Source: Pseudomonas sp. v388 (GTDB taxonomy: Bacteria; Pseudomonadota; Gammaproteobacteria; Pseudomonadales; Pseudomonadaceae). Taken from it: a DNA stretch of 64,000 bases. Position 1 is the stretch's first letter; every line of letters starts with the position of its first letter. Below the pieces are notes generated by a model, which was not told where the DNA came from, searched no databases, and saw only the letters and a list, made by a program, of their open reading frames with translations. Location of the stretch: NCBI RefSeq assembly GCF_003935425.1, contig NZ_RHQN01000008.1:62001-126000 (forward strand), read 5' to 3'. The translations under genes and the position numbers were made by a program. Of this stretch, positions 52,052-62,509 are shown in pieces.

Positions 52052-53077
52052 ATGATGTTGAAAGGATTGTCCAGACAGGTGATTCGAGGAGCGTTGCTCT
52101 TGTCCATTCTTGCTAGCGCCGCCGTCTACGCGGCTGAAAAACGCGATCTGATCATCGATACCGATCCGGGTGCCGATGATGTCGTCGCACTGCTGCTGGC
52201 CTTGGCTTCCCCGGAAGAATTGAACGTAATGGCCATCACTACGGTGGCAGGCAATGTGCGGCTCGACAAGACCTCGCGCAACGCTCGCCTGGCCCGGGAA
52301 TGGGCAGGCCGTGACGAGGTGCCGGTGTATGCCGGTGCGCCCAGGCCATTGGTGCGCACGCCGATCTACGCCGAGAATGTTCACGGTCAGGAAGGGTTGC
52401 CGGGCGTGCCGGTGCACGAGCCGGCCAAGGGCCTGGCATCGGGCAATGCGGTGGATTACCTGATCCGCACCCTGAGCGAGGCCAAGCCGCATAGCGTGAC
52501 CATTGCCATGCTCGGGCCGCAGACCAATCTGGCATTGGCCTTGGTGCAGGCCCCGGAAATCACCCAGGGAATCAAGGAAGTGATCGTGATGGGCGGTGCC
52601 CATTTCAATGGCGGCAACATTACGCCTGTGGCCGAATTCAACCTGTACGCCGATCCGCATGCCGCCCAGATCGTGCTCGCCAGCGGTGTGAAACTTACCT
52701 ACGTGCCGCTGGATGTCACTCACAAGATCCTCACCAGTGAAGCGCGACTCAAGCAGATCGCGGCCCTGGGCAACAACGCCGGCAGACTGGTGGAGGGTAT
52801 TCTCAATGAGTACGTCAAAATGGACATGGAGCACTACGGCCTGCCTGGCGGCCCGGTGCACGACGCCAGCGTGATCGCCTGGCTGCTCAAGCCCGAGCTG
52901 TTCTCGGGGCGGCAGATCCACCTCGCGATAGACAGCCGTGAAGGCATCGGTTTTGGTCAGACTGTCGCGGACTGGTATGGCACGCTCAAACAGCCGCAAA
53001 ACGTATTCTGGGTCGAGAATGGCGATGCGCAGGGCTTCTTCGATCTGCTGACCAGTCGCCTGGCGCGCCTGAAGTAG
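52052..53077 (+). CDS. Exported inosine-uridine type nucleoside hydrolase
   Basis: A 341-residue enzyme that splits nucleosides into base and ribose. The calcium-site motif DTDPGADDVVAL appears at about residues 33-44, with NLYADPHAAQIV and HDASVIAWLL as further family segments. Unlike cytoplasmic RihA/B/C proteins it begins with a signal peptide (SRQVIRGALLLSILASAAVYA), so it acts in the periplasm. It follows rbsD by 41 bases and has AGGAG upstream. Location after the ribose operon suggests it supplies ribose from external nucleosides. Confidence 0.92.
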   Translation: MMLKGLSRQVIRGALLLSILASAAVYAAEKRDLIIDTDPGADDVVALLLALASPEELNVMAITTVAGNVRLDKTSRNARLAREWAGRDEVPVYAGAPRPLVRTPIYAENVHGQEGLPGVPVHEPAKGLASGNAVDYLIRTLSEAKPHSVTIAMLGPQTNLALALVQAPEITQGIKEVIVMGGAHFNGGNITPVAEFNLYADPHAAQIVLASGVKLTYVPLDVTHKILTSEARLKQIAALGNNAGRLVEGILNEYVKMDMEHYGLPGGPVHDASVIAWLLKPELFSGRQIHLAIDSREGIGFGQTVADWYGTLKQPQNVFWVENGDAQGFFDLLTSRLARLK

Positions 53078-53283
53078 GCCGCTCTGAGCGACAATGCCGT
53101 TACGGCGATCTTCGGCTGCGCAAAATGTCTTGTCACGATTTCGCAGCCTGTAAGGTTCGTGGGTGGGGCAAACTTTCACGTTTTGCGCCACAGCGTCCCG
53201 GCCGACTCTGGCTGTGGGTGCAACCAAAGCGCACGAGCGCGGTCGCACAGTGGTTGCTCATGTTTATCGATAGAGGAGGGTGT

Positions 53284-53628
53284 ATGCCCTGGAAGTTTGC
53301 AACACTAGGTTTTGCGGTCATGACGTCGCTGCTGGCAGGCTGCAGTACCCCATCGGGGTCGACTGCCGACACGAAAGCCGGCGATTCCAGCACTCAGGCT
53401 CAGACTCCGGCCAGCACGGGCGATGGTCGCTGCAATGCCGAGGGCGGTCAGTTCGCACTGGGCAAGCCGGCTTCGATGGACTTGCTCAACCAGGTGCGCA
53501 CCCGCACCGGCGCCATGGATGCCCGCCTTCTCGGCCCCAATGACATGGTGACGCTGGAGTACCGCTCAGAGCGGGTCAACGTCAATGCCGATGCCGCCGG
53601 CAAAGTGATTCGCGTCAACTGCGGCTGA
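53284..53628 (+). CDS. I78 family peptidase inhibitor-like lipoprotein
   Basis: A 114-residue lipoprotein: signal peptide with lipobox SLLAGCS (cysteine about residue 20), a serine/threonine-rich spacer, then the compact I78 domain CNAEGGQFALGKPAS ... RLLGPNDMVTLEYRSERVNV ... VIRVNCG with its two cysteines. The family includes inhibitors of fungal and bacterial elastases, so a protective role against proteases at the cell surface is likely. The start at 53284 has a near-perfect site (GAGGAGG); longer frames lack one. A terminator follows. Confidence 0.88.
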   Translation: MPWKFATLGFAVMTSLLAGCSTPSGSTADTKAGDSSTQAQTPASTGDGRCNAEGGQFALGKPASMDLLNQVRTRTGAMDARLLGPNDMVTLEYRSERVNVNADAAGKVIRVNCG

Positions 53629-53651
53629 GGTGGCCACTTTTCAGCAGGCCT

Positions 53652-53682
53652 AAAAAACCCCGTCAATAACGGGGTTTTTTTT
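53652..53682. terminator. Bidirectional intrinsic terminator
   Basis: AAAAAACCCCGT and ACGGGGTTTTTTTT form a strong stem with A/T runs on both sides, shared by the convergent I78 lipoprotein and cold-shock genes. Confidence 0.92.
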
Positions 53683-53700
53683 GAGTCAGGTCAATCTGAA

Positions 53701-53913
53701 TCAGACTACCTGGACTTCTTCTGCTTGCATGCCTTTCTGGCCTTTAGCAGCAACGAAAGAAACGGTCTGGCCTTCTTTCAGGCTTTTGAAACCGTCGCTC
53801 TGGATTGCTTTGAAGTGTACGAACAGGTCGTCACCGCCACCTTGTGGAGTGATAAAGCCGAAGCCTTTTTCATCGTTGAACCATTTTACGGTGCCGGTTT
53901 GGCGATTAGACAT
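53701..53913 (-). CDS. cspA: Cold-shock family RNA chaperone
   Basis: A 70-residue cold-shock domain protein. RNP1 (KGFGFITP) and RNP2 (LFVHFKAI) are intact, in the order [16 protein letters not shown] ... [15 protein letters not shown] ... [12 protein letters not shown]. It binds single-stranded RNA and DNA. It is close to Pseudomonas CapB/CspA-type proteins; the exact paralogue cannot be fixed by eye. The ATG at 53911-53913 has GGAG upstream. Confidence 0.93.
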   Translation of the reverse strand: MSNRQTGTVKWFNDEKGFGFITPQGGGDDLFVHFKAIQSDGFKSLKEGQTVSFVAAKGQKGMQAEEVQVV

Positions 53914-54114
53914 GGTGTATCTCCAAGAACATAATTTTCAGTAGCGTGCTGCTCAGGCCAACTGGGCACACCGGCCTATCATAGTCGAAATGTACGAAAA
54001 GAGAGCCCTTTAGGTAGGAAGTTTGATTGGTCAATCAAAATGCCTGCGCAAATGTGCGCTGTTTTTGTGGCGCTGATCACTTTCTTGATCTTCATTTGAA
54101 CTATGGCAACGACG

Positions 54115-54143
54115 CTGAAAGCCCCGGTCTAAAGGGCTTTCAG
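54115..54143 (-). terminator. Hairpin between the 54205 gene and cspA
   Basis: CTGAAAGCCC and GGGCTTTCAG pair in a perfect ten-base stem with a nine-base loop. There is no T-run after it on the minus strand (CGTCG follows), so termination of the small exported-protein gene is possible but unproven. Confidence 0.45.
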
Positions 54144-54204
54144 AATATTCGACCGTAGTAGCAAAAAGCTATCTACAGGCCCGGTTTTTCGTTGTGTGAA
54201 TAAT

Positions 54205-54513
54205 TTATTTTTTTGGCTGAACGCAATTTTCAGCGACCAGTTTTTGCATTTTCGAGGTCAATTCTGCGCTCGGCGCAGCGTTGGTGTCGTTGAGCGAGGC
54301 GATTTCCTTGGGGGTGAAATGCGCGTCGACCTGCTTGGCTCCGCAATCGCAATGCGCCTTGGCGACGTTCTCATCGAGATTCTGCTGCTTGGCGGCACTG
54401 ATGCACTCTTGCGTAAAGGTCGAGCGCGTCGCGCTGTCCATGGCCGCCTGGGCGCCGAACGGAGCCAGGACCGCTGCGCAGGCGAAAAGGGCAGACAGGC
54501 TTGAAGGCTTCAT
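54205..54513 (-). CDS. Small exported protein, unknown function
   Basis: A 102-residue protein with a signal peptide (SALFACAAVLAPFGAQA, cleavage near residue 23) and a mature part of about 79 residues carrying four cysteines (QECISAAK, KAHCDCGAKQ, AENCVQPKK), which could form two disulfide bonds in the periplasm. I do not recognise a named family beyond small secreted Pseudomonas proteins. It is monocistronic between cspA and thrS. The start follows GGAGAACACC. Confidence 0.8.
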   Translation of the reverse strand: MKPSSLSALFACAAVLAPFGAQAAMDSATRSTFTQECISAAKQQNLDENVAKAHCDCGAKQVDAHFTPKEIASLNDTNAAPSAELTSKMQKLVAENCVQPKK

Positions 54514-55012
54514 GGTGTTCTCCTAGGTTGGAAAAATCTTACATGTCTCGGTTACTTCTGACGGTTCTGAGGCGGACCAGTTCAGACAAGGTGCGCTTAG
54601 TTGTCTATTTGGCATCTTCCAGCCTGGATATAGGTCCGGATCCGGACAGCTGTGCTAGGATGCGCATCCTGTAAATTTCGCTCGCACCGCGCTGGGGCAG
54701 ATGTCCGCGCGATGCAGGCAGTTTTTTCGTATCCATCCAGTCAGCTGGTTCGGTTCAAGGTTGGCCTTAAGCAGGTCGTGTAAAAACGTCGCGAGCGACG
54801 GCAGGACGAGGCACAAGGGGGGGACGCGCAGTTTACGAACGGTAAATGAGCATTCCGAGCCTGCTTTCAACGCCGTATTGCCAAACGCAGCCGTTATTAC
54901 ACAGCCTGTGGGGCTCCTGCCACTGTGAGGCAGGTGTACCACCGGATCACGTACTGGCTCATCCCAACCCACGTGACCTTTGGTAGGGGTCACCACTAGG
55001 AGAGGAGGCGCC
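54514..55012 (+). other. Gene-free region upstream of thrS with paired palindromes
   Basis: No credible gene in 499 bases. Two perfect 14-base palindromes, GTCCGGATCCGGAC (54634-54647) and AGGATGCGCATCCT (54657-54670), cover the -35 and -10 regions of an extended -10 promoter (TGC TAGGAT, 54653-54661). A transcript from there would carry a leader of about 345 bases before thrS, with small hairpins (CGTCGC/GCGACG near 54790, CCTGCC/GGCAGG near 54917). Control of thrS through this leader is possible. Confidence 0.5.
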
Positions 55013-56935
55013 ATGCCCACCATTACTCTTCCCGACGGCAGTCAACGTTCTTTCGATCACGCGGTTTCCGTAGCCGACGTTGCGCTTTCCATCGGCGCCG
55101 GTCTGGCCAAGGCCACCGTCGCCGGCAAGGTCGACGGCAAGCTCGTCGACGCCTGCGACCTGATCGAGCACGATGCCAGCCTGCAGATCATCACCCCCAA
55201 GGACCAGGAAGGACTGGAGATCATCCGCCACTCCTGCGCTCACCTGGTGGGTCATGCGGTCAAGCAGCTGTATCCGACCGCCAAGATGGTCATCGGCCCG
55301 GTGATCGACGACGGCTTCTATTACGATATCGCCTATGAGCGTCCGTTCACGCCTGACGACATGGCGGCGATCGAGCAGCGCATGCAGCAGCTGATCGAAA
55401 AAGACTACGACGTCATCAAGAAGGTCACCCCGCGTGCCGAAGTGATCGAGGTGTTCACTGCCCGTCACGAAGACTACAAGCTGCGTCTGGTCGAAGACAT
55501 GCCGAACGAGCAGGCCATGGGGTTGTACTACCATGAAGAATACGTCGACATGTGCCGCGGCCCGCACGTGCCGAACACCCGCTTCCTGAAATCCTTCAAG
55601 CTCACCAAGCTGTCCGGTGCCTACTGGCGCGGCGACGCCAAGAACGAGCAGCTGCAACGTGTCTACGGCACTGCCTGGGCGGACAAGAAGCAGCTGGCGG
55701 CCTACATTCAGCGTATCGAAGAAGCCGAAAAACGCGATCACCGCAAGATCGGCAAGCGTCTGGGCCTGTTTCATACTCAGGAAGAAGCGCCGGGCATGGT
55801 CTTCTGGCACCCACAGGGCTGGACTCTGTATCAGGTGCTGGAGCAGTACATGCGCAAGGTTCAGCGCGAAAACGGCTACCTTGAAATCAAGACGCCGCAA
55901 GTGGTTGATCGCTCGCTCTGGGAAAAATCCGGGCACTGGGCCAACTACGCCGACAACATGTTCACCACCGAGTCCGAGAGCCGCGACTACGCCATCAAGC
56001 CGATGAATTGCCCTTGCCACGTGCAGGTGTTCAATCAGGGCCTGAAAAGCTATCGCGAGCTGCCGATGCGCCTGGCCGAATTCGGTGCCTGTCATCGCAA
56101 CGAGCCCTCGGGTGCGCTGCACGGCATCATGCGTGTCCGTGGCTTCACCCAGGACGATGCACATATCTTCTGCACCGAAGAGCAGATGCAGTCCGAATCC
56201 GCAGCGTTCATCAAGCTCACGCTGGACGTCTACGCCGATTTCGGCTTCAAGGATATCGAACTCAAACTGTCCACTCGTCCTGAAAAGCGTGTGGGATCCG
56301 ACGAATTGTGGGATCGTGCCGAGGCCGCGCTCGCTTCTGCGCTGGACAGCGCCGGCCTGCCTTACGACCTGCAGCCGGGTGAAGGTGCGTTCTACGGTCC
56401 GAAGATCGAGTTCTCCCTCAAGGATTGCCTGGGTCGCGTGTGGCAATGCGGTACACTTCAGCTTGATTTCAACCTGCCGATACGCCTGAGCGCCGAGTAC
56501 GTTTCCGAGGATAACGGTCGCAAGCATCCGGTGATGCTGCACCGCGCGATCCTGGGTTCCTTCGAGCGTTTCATCGGTATCCTGATCGAGCACTACGAAG
56601 GCGCATTCCCCGCCTGGCTGGCGCCGACTCAGGCAGTGATCATGAATATCACTGATAAACAGGCAGATTTTGCCCTTGAAGTCGAAAAAACTCTGGCTCA
56701 AAGCGGATTTCGTGCCAAGTCCGACTTGAGAAATGAAAAGATCGGCTTTAAAATCCGCGAGCATACTTTGCTCAAGGTTCCTTATCTCCTCGTCATCGGG
56801 GATCGGGAAGTTGAAACGCAAACTGTCGCTGTGCGTACACGTGAGGGCGCCGACCTCGGCTCGATGCCGGTCGCGCAATTCGCTGAATTCCTCGCACAAG
56901 CGGTTTCCCGGCGTGGTCGCCAAGATTCGGAGTAA
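55013..56935 (+). CDS. thrS: Threonine-tRNA ligase
   Basis: A 640-residue class II synthetase, the usual length. It has an N-terminal TGS domain ([17 protein letters not shown]), the editing domain with [16 protein letters not shown] and [13 protein letters not shown], catalytic core motifs (motif 2 [15 protein letters not shown], motif 3 [19 protein letters not shown]) and a C-terminal anticodon-binding domain starting near [14 protein letters not shown] strong site (GGAGG) precedes the ATG. The stop codon shares a base with the ATT start of infC, so the translation genes form one operon. Confidence 0.97.
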   Translation: MPTITLPDGSQRSFDHAVSVADVALSIGAGLAKATVAGKVDGKLVDACDLIEHDASLQIITPKDQEGLEIIRHSCAHLVGHAVKQLYPTAKMVIGPVIDDGFYYDIAYERPFTPDDMAAIEQRMQQLIEKDYDVIKKVTPRAEVIEVFTARHEDYKLRLVEDMPNEQAMGLYYHEEYVDMCRGPHVPNTRFLKSFKLTKLSGAYWRGDAKNEQLQRVYGTAWADKKQLAAYIQRIEEAEKRDHRKIGKRLGLFHTQEEAPGMVFWHPQGWTLYQVLEQYMRKVQRENGYLEIKTPQVVDRSLWEKSGHWANYADNMFTTESESRDYAIKPMNCPCHVQVFNQGLKSYRELPMRLAEFGACHRNEPSGALHGIMRVRGFTQDDAHIFCTEEQMQSESAAFIKLTLDVYADFGFKDIELKLSTRPEKRVGSDELWDRAEAALASALDSAGLPYDLQPGEGAFYGPKIEFSLKDCLGRVWQCGTLQLDFNLPIRLSAEYVSEDNGRKHPVMLHRAILGSFERFIGILIEHYEGAFPAWLAPTQAVIMNITDKQADFALEVEKTLAQSGFRAKSDLRNEKIGFKIREHTLLKVPYLLVIGDREVETQTVAVRTREGADLGSMPVAQFAEFLAQAVSRRGRQDSE

Positions 56936-57486
56936 TTATTATTAAGCGTGAAATGAGACAAGATAAACGAGCTGCACCTAAGGCCCCGATCAATGAGAAT
57001 ATCTCGGCCCGCGAGGTTCGGTTAATTGGCGCTGACGGCGAGCAGATTGGCATCGTCTCGATTGATGAAGCGCTTCGTATCGCCGAAGAGGCGAAGCTGG
57101 ATCTGGTAGAAATTTCTGCCGACGCACTCCCTCCGGTTTGCCGAGTCATGGACTACGGCAAGTCGATCTTCGAGAAGAAGAAGCAGGTTGCTGCGGCGAA
57201 GAAAAACCAGAAACAGATCCAGGTAAAAGAAATCAAGTTTCGTCCAGGGACGGAGGAAGGGGATTACCAGGTAAAACTACGCAACCTGGTACGTTTCCTG
57301 AGTGACGGGGACAGGGCCAAGGTATCGTTGAGATTCCGCGGTCGTGAGATGGCCCACCAGGAGCTGGGCATGGAATTGTTGAAGCGGGTTGAAGCTGACC
57401 TGCTCGAATACGGTTCCGTTGAGCAGCATCCTAAGATGGAAGGACGCCAGCTGATCATGGTCATCGCCCCGAAAAAGAAGAAGTAA
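56935..57486 (+). CDS. infC: Translation initiation factor IF-3, AUU start
   Basis: A 183-residue factor that keeps ribosomal subunits apart and checks the initiator codon. The N-terminal domain ([21 protein letters not shown]) and C-terminal domain ([32 protein letters not shown]) are complete. The start is ATT at 56935-56937, overlapping the thrS TAA by one base (TAATT), with CGGAG just upstream; the first ATG (56953) would drop the conserved IIKRE N-terminus. A rare AUU start is the basis of IF-3 autoregulation in enterobacteria. Two further ATT codons follow in frame, so 56938 or 56941 are alternatives. Confidence 0.93.
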   Translation: MIIKREMRQDKRAAPKAPINENISAREVRLIGADGEQIGIVSIDEALRIAEEAKLDLVEISADALPPVCRVMDYGKSIFEKKKQVAAAKKNQKQIQVKEIKFRPGTEEGDYQVKLRNLVRFLSDGDRAKVSLRFRGREMAHQELGMELLKRVEADLLEYGSVEQHPKMEGRQLIMVIAPKKKK

Positions 57487-57546
57487 CCACCAGGGCACGG
57501 CAGGCCTTGCGGTTATGTTTATCAACTGAATGCGGAGTATCCGAAC

Positions 57547-57741
57547 ATGCCAAAGATGAAGACTAAAAGTGGTGCAGCTAAGCGGTTTCTGAAAACTGCT
57601 AACGGCATCAAGCACAAACACGCTTTCAAGAGCCACATCCTGACCAAAATGTCGACAAAGCGTAAGCGTCAACTGCGCGGTAGCAGCCTGCTGCATCCGT
57701 CTGACGTGGCTAAAGTCGAGCGCATGCTGCGCCTTCGTTAA
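57547..57741 (+). CDS. rpmI: 50S ribosomal protein L35
   Basis: A 64-residue basic protein with the L35 signature [17 protein letters not shown] and [13 protein letters not shown]. It lies 60 bases after infC and 28 before rplT in the standard order infC-rpmI-rplT. In E. coli L20 represses this pair; I did not try to fold such a site here. Confidence 0.97.
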   Translation: MPKMKTKSGAAKRFLKTANGIKHKHAFKSHILTKMSTKRKRQLRGSSLLHPSDVAKVERMLRLR

Positions 57742-57769
57742 TTTTGATCAAGATATAGAGGAATAACTC

Positions 57770-58126
57770 ATGGCTCGTGTTAAGCGTGGCGTCATTGCCC
57801 GTAAGCGTCACAAAAAAATTCTGAAACTTGCCAAAGGCTACTACGGCGCACGCTCACGCGTGTTCCGCGTTGCCAAGCAAGCGGTAATCAAGGCAGGCCA
57901 ATACGCCTACCGTGACCGTCGTCAGAAAAAACGTCAGTTCCGCGCTCTGTGGATCGCTCGTATCAACGCTGGTGCTCGCGTCAACGGTCTGTCCTACAGC
58001 CGCCTGATTGCTGGCCTGAAAAAAGCGTCGATCGAGATCGACCGCAAGGTTCTGGCTGATCTGGCAGTGAACGAAAAAGCGGCGTTTGCTGCGATTGTCG
58101 AGAAAGCTAAAGCCACTTTGGCCTAA
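57770..58126 (+). CDS. rplT: 50S ribosomal protein L20
   Basis: A 118-residue rRNA-binding protein needed for early 50S assembly. [20 protein letters not shown] begins the long N-terminal helix, and the globular part has [14 protein letters not shown] and [12 protein letters not shown]. It is followed by a long hairpin (58177-58211) and pheS. Confidence 0.97.
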   Translation: MARVKRGVIARKRHKKILKLAKGYYGARSRVFRVAKQAVIKAGQYAYRDRRQKKRQFRALWIARINAGARVNGLSYSRLIAGLKKASIEIDRKVLADLAVNEKAAFAAIVEKAKATLA

Positions 58127-58176
58127 GTCCCCCGACAATCACCAGCCCCGGTTTCGGAGTTGGTGTTGAACGTCAT

Positions 58177-59246
<1,070 letters not shown>

Positions 59247-59282
59247 GTCGCACGCCCGTAACGTATCTTTCAGGAGAGCAGG

Positions 59283-61661
59283 ATGAAATTCAGTGAACAA
59301 TGGCTGCGCGGCTGGGTAAGCCCGCAGGTTTCCCGTGACGAGCTGGTGGCTCGTCTGTCGATGGCCGGTCTTGAGGTTGACAGCGTGACGCTGGCCGCCG
59401 GCGTTTTCAGTGGCGTGGTAGTAGGCGAAGTGCTGAGCACCGAGCAACACCCCGATGCCGACAAGCTTCGTGTATGCCAGGTCAGCAACGGCATCGAGAC
59501 CTTCCAGGTCGTGTGCGGGGCACCCAATGTGCGCCCGGGCCTGAAGATCCCGTTCGCCATGATCGGCGCCGAGCTTCCGGGCGACTTCAAAATCAAGAAA
59601 GCCAAGCTGCGTGGCGTCGAGTCCAATGGCATGCTCTGTTCGGCTGCCGAGCTGCAGGCAGGCGAGGGCAATGATGGCCTGATGGAGCTGCCGGCCGATG
59701 CGCCGGTGGGGCAGGACATCCGCGTCTATCTGGAACTGGACGACGCCAGCATCGAAGTCGACCTGACGCCGAACCGTGGCGACTGCCTGTCGGTAGCCGG
59801 TCTGGCTCGTGAAGTGGGCGCGCTGTACGCCGCTGACGTCACTCGACCTCAGGTTGCCAGCGTGGCTGCCGTGCACGATGAAGTGCGCCCTGTCGAAGTA
59901 CTGGCACCGGCTGCGTGCCCGCGCTACCTGGGTCGCGTCATTCGTAATGTCGACCTGTCGCGTCCGACGCCGTTGTGGATGGTCGAGCGCCTGCGTCGTT
60001 CTGACGTGCGCAGCATCGACGCCGCGGTCGACATCACCAACTACGTCATGTTGGAGCTGGGCCAGCCACTGCACGCCTTCGACCTCGCCGAAATCAATGG
60101 CGGCATTCGCGTGCGCATGGCCGAGGAGGGCGAGAAGCTGGTCCTGCTTGACGGTCAGGAAGTGAGCCTGCGCGCTGATACCCTGGTTATCGCCGATCAT
60201 CAACGTGCCCTGGCCATCGCCGGTGTCATGGGTGGCGAGCACAGTGGCGTGACCGCCAAGACCCGCGATATTTTCCTGGAAAGCGCGTTCTTCGACGCCA
60301 TTTCGGTCGCAGGCAAGGCTCGTTCCTACGGTCTGCACACCGATGCATCGCACCGTTACGAGCGTGGCGTGGACTGGCAGCTGGCCCGTGAAGCCATCGA
60401 GCGGGCCACCGGCCTGCTGCTGGAAATCACCGGCGGCGAAGCTGGCCCGGTGATCGAAACCGTCAGCGAACAACATCTTCCGTCAGTCGCGCCGGTGACA
60501 CTGCGCGCCAGTCGCGTCGAGCAAATGCTGGGCCTGATTATCGAAAACGCCGAGATCGAACGTCTGCTCAACGGTCTGGGCCTGAAAGTTTCGGGCAGCG
60601 GCGAGGGTCAGTGGAGCGTCGAGGTGCCGAGTCATCGCTTTGACATCAGTCTGGAAGTAGACCTGATCGAAGAGCTGGCGCGTCTCTACGGCTACAACCG
60701 CCTGCCGGTTCGTTACCCGCAGGCCCGCTTGGCGCCTCAGGCCAATCCTGAAGCCAAAGGCGATCTGCCGGAATTGCGTCGCCTGCTGGTCGCTCGTGGC
60801 TACCAGGAAGCGATCACTTATAGCTTCATCGATCCGAAGTGGTTCGAGCTGTTCAATCCGGGCACTCAGCCGCTGCTGCTGGCCAACCCGATTTCCAGCG
60901 ACATGGCCGCCATGCGTTCGTCGCTCTGGCCGGGCCTGGTCAAGGCTCTGCAGCACAACCTCAATCGCCAGCAGGACCGCGTCCGCATGTTCGAAAGCGG
61001 GCTGCGTTTCGTCGGTCAGCTGGGCGAATTGAAGCAAGAGCCGATGCTGGCTGGTGTGGTCTGCGGCAGCCGTCTGCCGGAAGGTTGGGCGCAGGGCCGC
61101 GATGCGGTGGACTTCTTCGACGTCAAGGCTGACGTAGAAGCGGTACTGGGCTTTGCCGGTGCGCTGGACGACTTCACCTTCACCGCGGGTCAGCATCCTG
61201 CGCTGCATCCTGGTCAGACCGCTCGCATCGAGCGCGATGGCAGGGAAGTGGGCTTCCTGGGTGCGATACATCCAGAGCTGTCCAAGACGCTGGGTCTGGA
61301 CCGTCCGGTCTTTGTCTTCGAGCTGGTTCTGGCTGAAGTGGCCACCGGCCGTCTGCCCAAATTTTACGAGCTTTCCCGCTTCCCGGAAGTGCGCCGCGAC
61401 CTGGCGTTACTGGCCGATCGGGACGTAGCGGCCAGCGCCGTTCTCGACGTGATCCGCGAAAATGCCGGTGAATGGCTGACAGACCTCAGGCTATTTGACG
61501 TCTATCAGGGTAAAGGCATTGATCCGCATAGAAAAAGCCTTGCAGTCGGCTTGACCTGGCAGCATCCATCGCGCACTCTTAATGACGATGAGGTAAATGC
61601 AACCACACTTGCTATCCTCACCTCACTTGAGGAGAGGTTGAACGCCACGTTAAGGAAGTAG
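59283..61661 (+). CDS. pheT: Phenylalanine-tRNA ligase beta subunit
   Basis: A 792-residue subunit that recognises and edits tRNA-Phe. Domains in order: an OB-fold tRNA-binding module (about 40-150, PDADKLRVCQVSNG), B3/B4 editing domain (about 210-380), B5 helix-turn-helix-like domain near 405-475, a catalytic-like core, and the C-terminal ferredoxin-fold FDX-ACB (LPKFYELSRFPEVRRDLALL). The length fits gamma-proteobacterial PheT. ihfA begins three bases after its stop. Confidence 0.97.
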   Translation: MKFSEQWLRGWVSPQVSRDELVARLSMAGLEVDSVTLAAGVFSGVVVGEVLSTEQHPDADKLRVCQVSNGIETFQVVCGAPNVRPGLKIPFAMIGAELPGDFKIKKAKLRGVESNGMLCSAAELQAGEGNDGLMELPADAPVGQDIRVYLELDDASIEVDLTPNRGDCLSVAGLAREVGALYAADVTRPQVASVAAVHDEVRPVEVLAPAACPRYLGRVIRNVDLSRPTPLWMVERLRRSDVRSIDAAVDITNYVMLELGQPLHAFDLAEINGGIRVRMAEEGEKLVLLDGQEVSLRADTLVIADHQRALAIAGVMGGEHSGVTAKTRDIFLESAFFDAISVAGKARSYGLHTDASHRYERGVDWQLAREAIERATGLLLEITGGEAGPVIETVSEQHLPSVAPVTLRASRVEQMLGLIIENAEIERLLNGLGLKVSGSGEGQWSVEVPSHRFDISLEVDLIEELARLYGYNRLPVRYPQARLAPQANPEAKGDLPELRRLLVARGYQEAITYSFIDPKWFELFNPGTQPLLLANPISSDMAAMRSSLWPGLVKALQHNLNRQQDRVRMFESGLRFVGQLGELKQEPMLAGVVCGSRLPEGWAQGRDAVDFFDVKADVEAVLGFAGALDDFTFTAGQHPALHPGQTARIERDGREVGFLGAIHPELSKTLGLDRPVFVFELVLAEVATGRLPKFYELSRFPEVRRDLALLADRDVAASAVLDVIRENAGEWLTDLRLFDVYQGKGIDPHRKSLAVGLTWQHPSRTLNDDEVNATTLAILTSLEERLNATLRK

Positions 61662-61664
61662 CGT

Positions 61665-61967
61665 ATGGGGGCTCTGACGAAAGCTGAAATGGCCGAACGT
61701 CTGTACGAAGAGCTGGGCCTGAACAAGCGAGAAGCCAAGGAATTGGTTGAGCTGTTCTTCGAGGAAATCAGGCACGCTCTGGAAGATAACGAGCAAGTGA
61801 AATTGTCCGGTTTCGGCAATTTCGACCTGCGAGATAAACGCCAGCGTCCTGGGAGAAATCCCAAGACCGGTGAAGAGATCCCGATCACGGCTCGCCGTGT
61901 GGTCACCTTTCGTCCAGGGCAGAAGTTGAAGGCCCGAGTTGAGGCTTATGCTGGAACCAAGTCATAA
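61665..61967 (+). CDS. ihfA: Integration host factor subunit alpha
   Basis: A 100-residue DNA-bending protein (with IhfB) involved in sigma-54 activation, recombination and nucleoid structure. [20 protein letters not shown] and [22 protein letters not shown] (in its two halves) identify the HU/IHF fold with the minor-groove proline arm. It lies in the pheST operon, as in most gamma-proteobacteria. IHF could assist the three RpoN promoters in the nas region. Confidence 0.96.
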   Translation: MGALTKAEMAERLYEELGLNKREAKELVELFFEEIRHALEDNEQVKLSGFGNFDLRDKRQRPGRNPKTGEEIPITARRVVTFRPGQKLKARVEAYAGTKS

Positions 61968-62307
61968 CGACGAGCTACCGCCTATCCCGGGCAAACGTTA
62001 CTTCACCATCGGTGAAGTCAGCGAGCTCTGCGCGGTGAAACCGCACGTTTTGCGCTATTGGGAGCAGGAATTTCCTCAACTCAACCCCGTCAAGCGACGC
62101 GGAAACCGGCGGTATTATCAACGACAGGATGTCATGATGATCCGCCAGATCCGCGGCCTGCTCTACGACCAGGGCTTCACCATCGGCGGAGCCCGCCTTC
62201 GTCTCTCCAGCGGAGAGGCCAAGGACGATACCCAGCAGTACAAGCAAATGATCCGGCAGATGATTGCCGAACTGGAAGACGTGCTGGTTGTGCTTCGCAC
62301 GGAGTGA
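61948..62307 (+). CDS. MerR family transcriptional regulator
   Basis: A 119-residue regulator. The winged helix-turn-helix [23 protein letters not shown] is at residues 15-37, followed by [19 protein letters not shown] and a short helical tail without an effector domain or cysteine cluster. The ATG at 61948 lies inside ihfA, overlapping its 3' end by 20 bases. The same gene follows ihfA in many pseudomonads; its targets are unknown. Confidence 0.92.
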   Translation: MLEPSHNDELPPIPGKRYFTIGEVSELCAVKPHVLRYWEQEFPQLNPVKRRGNRRYYQRQDVMMIRQIRGLLYDQGFTIGGARLRLSSGEAKDDTQQYKQMIRQMIAELEDVLVVLRTE

Positions 62308-62388
62308 AGCCAGATACTTCCATATTTCAAAAGCTTAGGGTATATTCCTCATCGCTTTCGCAAGTTCCAAAGCAGTTACACGCCTAGT

Positions 62389-62465
62389 CGGGGCGTAGCG
62401 CAGTCCGGTAGCGCACTAGCATGGGGTGCTAGGGGTCGAGTGTTCGAATCACTCCGTCCCGACCA
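62389..62465 (+). tRNA. tRNA-Pro (anticodon GGG)
   Basis: A full cloverleaf of 77 bases: acceptor CGGGGCG/CGTCCCG with one G-U, a D-arm, anticodon stem CTAGC/GCTAG around the loop ATGGGGT (anticodon GGG), a T-arm with GTTCGAATC, and an encoded CCA end. A TATATT near 62340 may be its -10 element. An intrinsic terminator follows within 20 bases. Confidence 0.97.
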
Positions 62466-62481
62466 TATTTTTCAATGACTT

Positions 62482-62509
62482 AGCCCAATCTTCTCAGGTT
62501 GGGCTTTTT
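62482..62509 (+). terminator. Intrinsic terminator after tRNA-Pro
   Basis: AGCCCAA and TTGGGCT pair around a ten-base loop and are followed by TTTT. Confidence 0.88.

Noticed and set aside
54655-55023. Frames on either strand in the thrS upstream region
   Set aside because: They span the promoter palindromes and leader hairpins and show no protein features.
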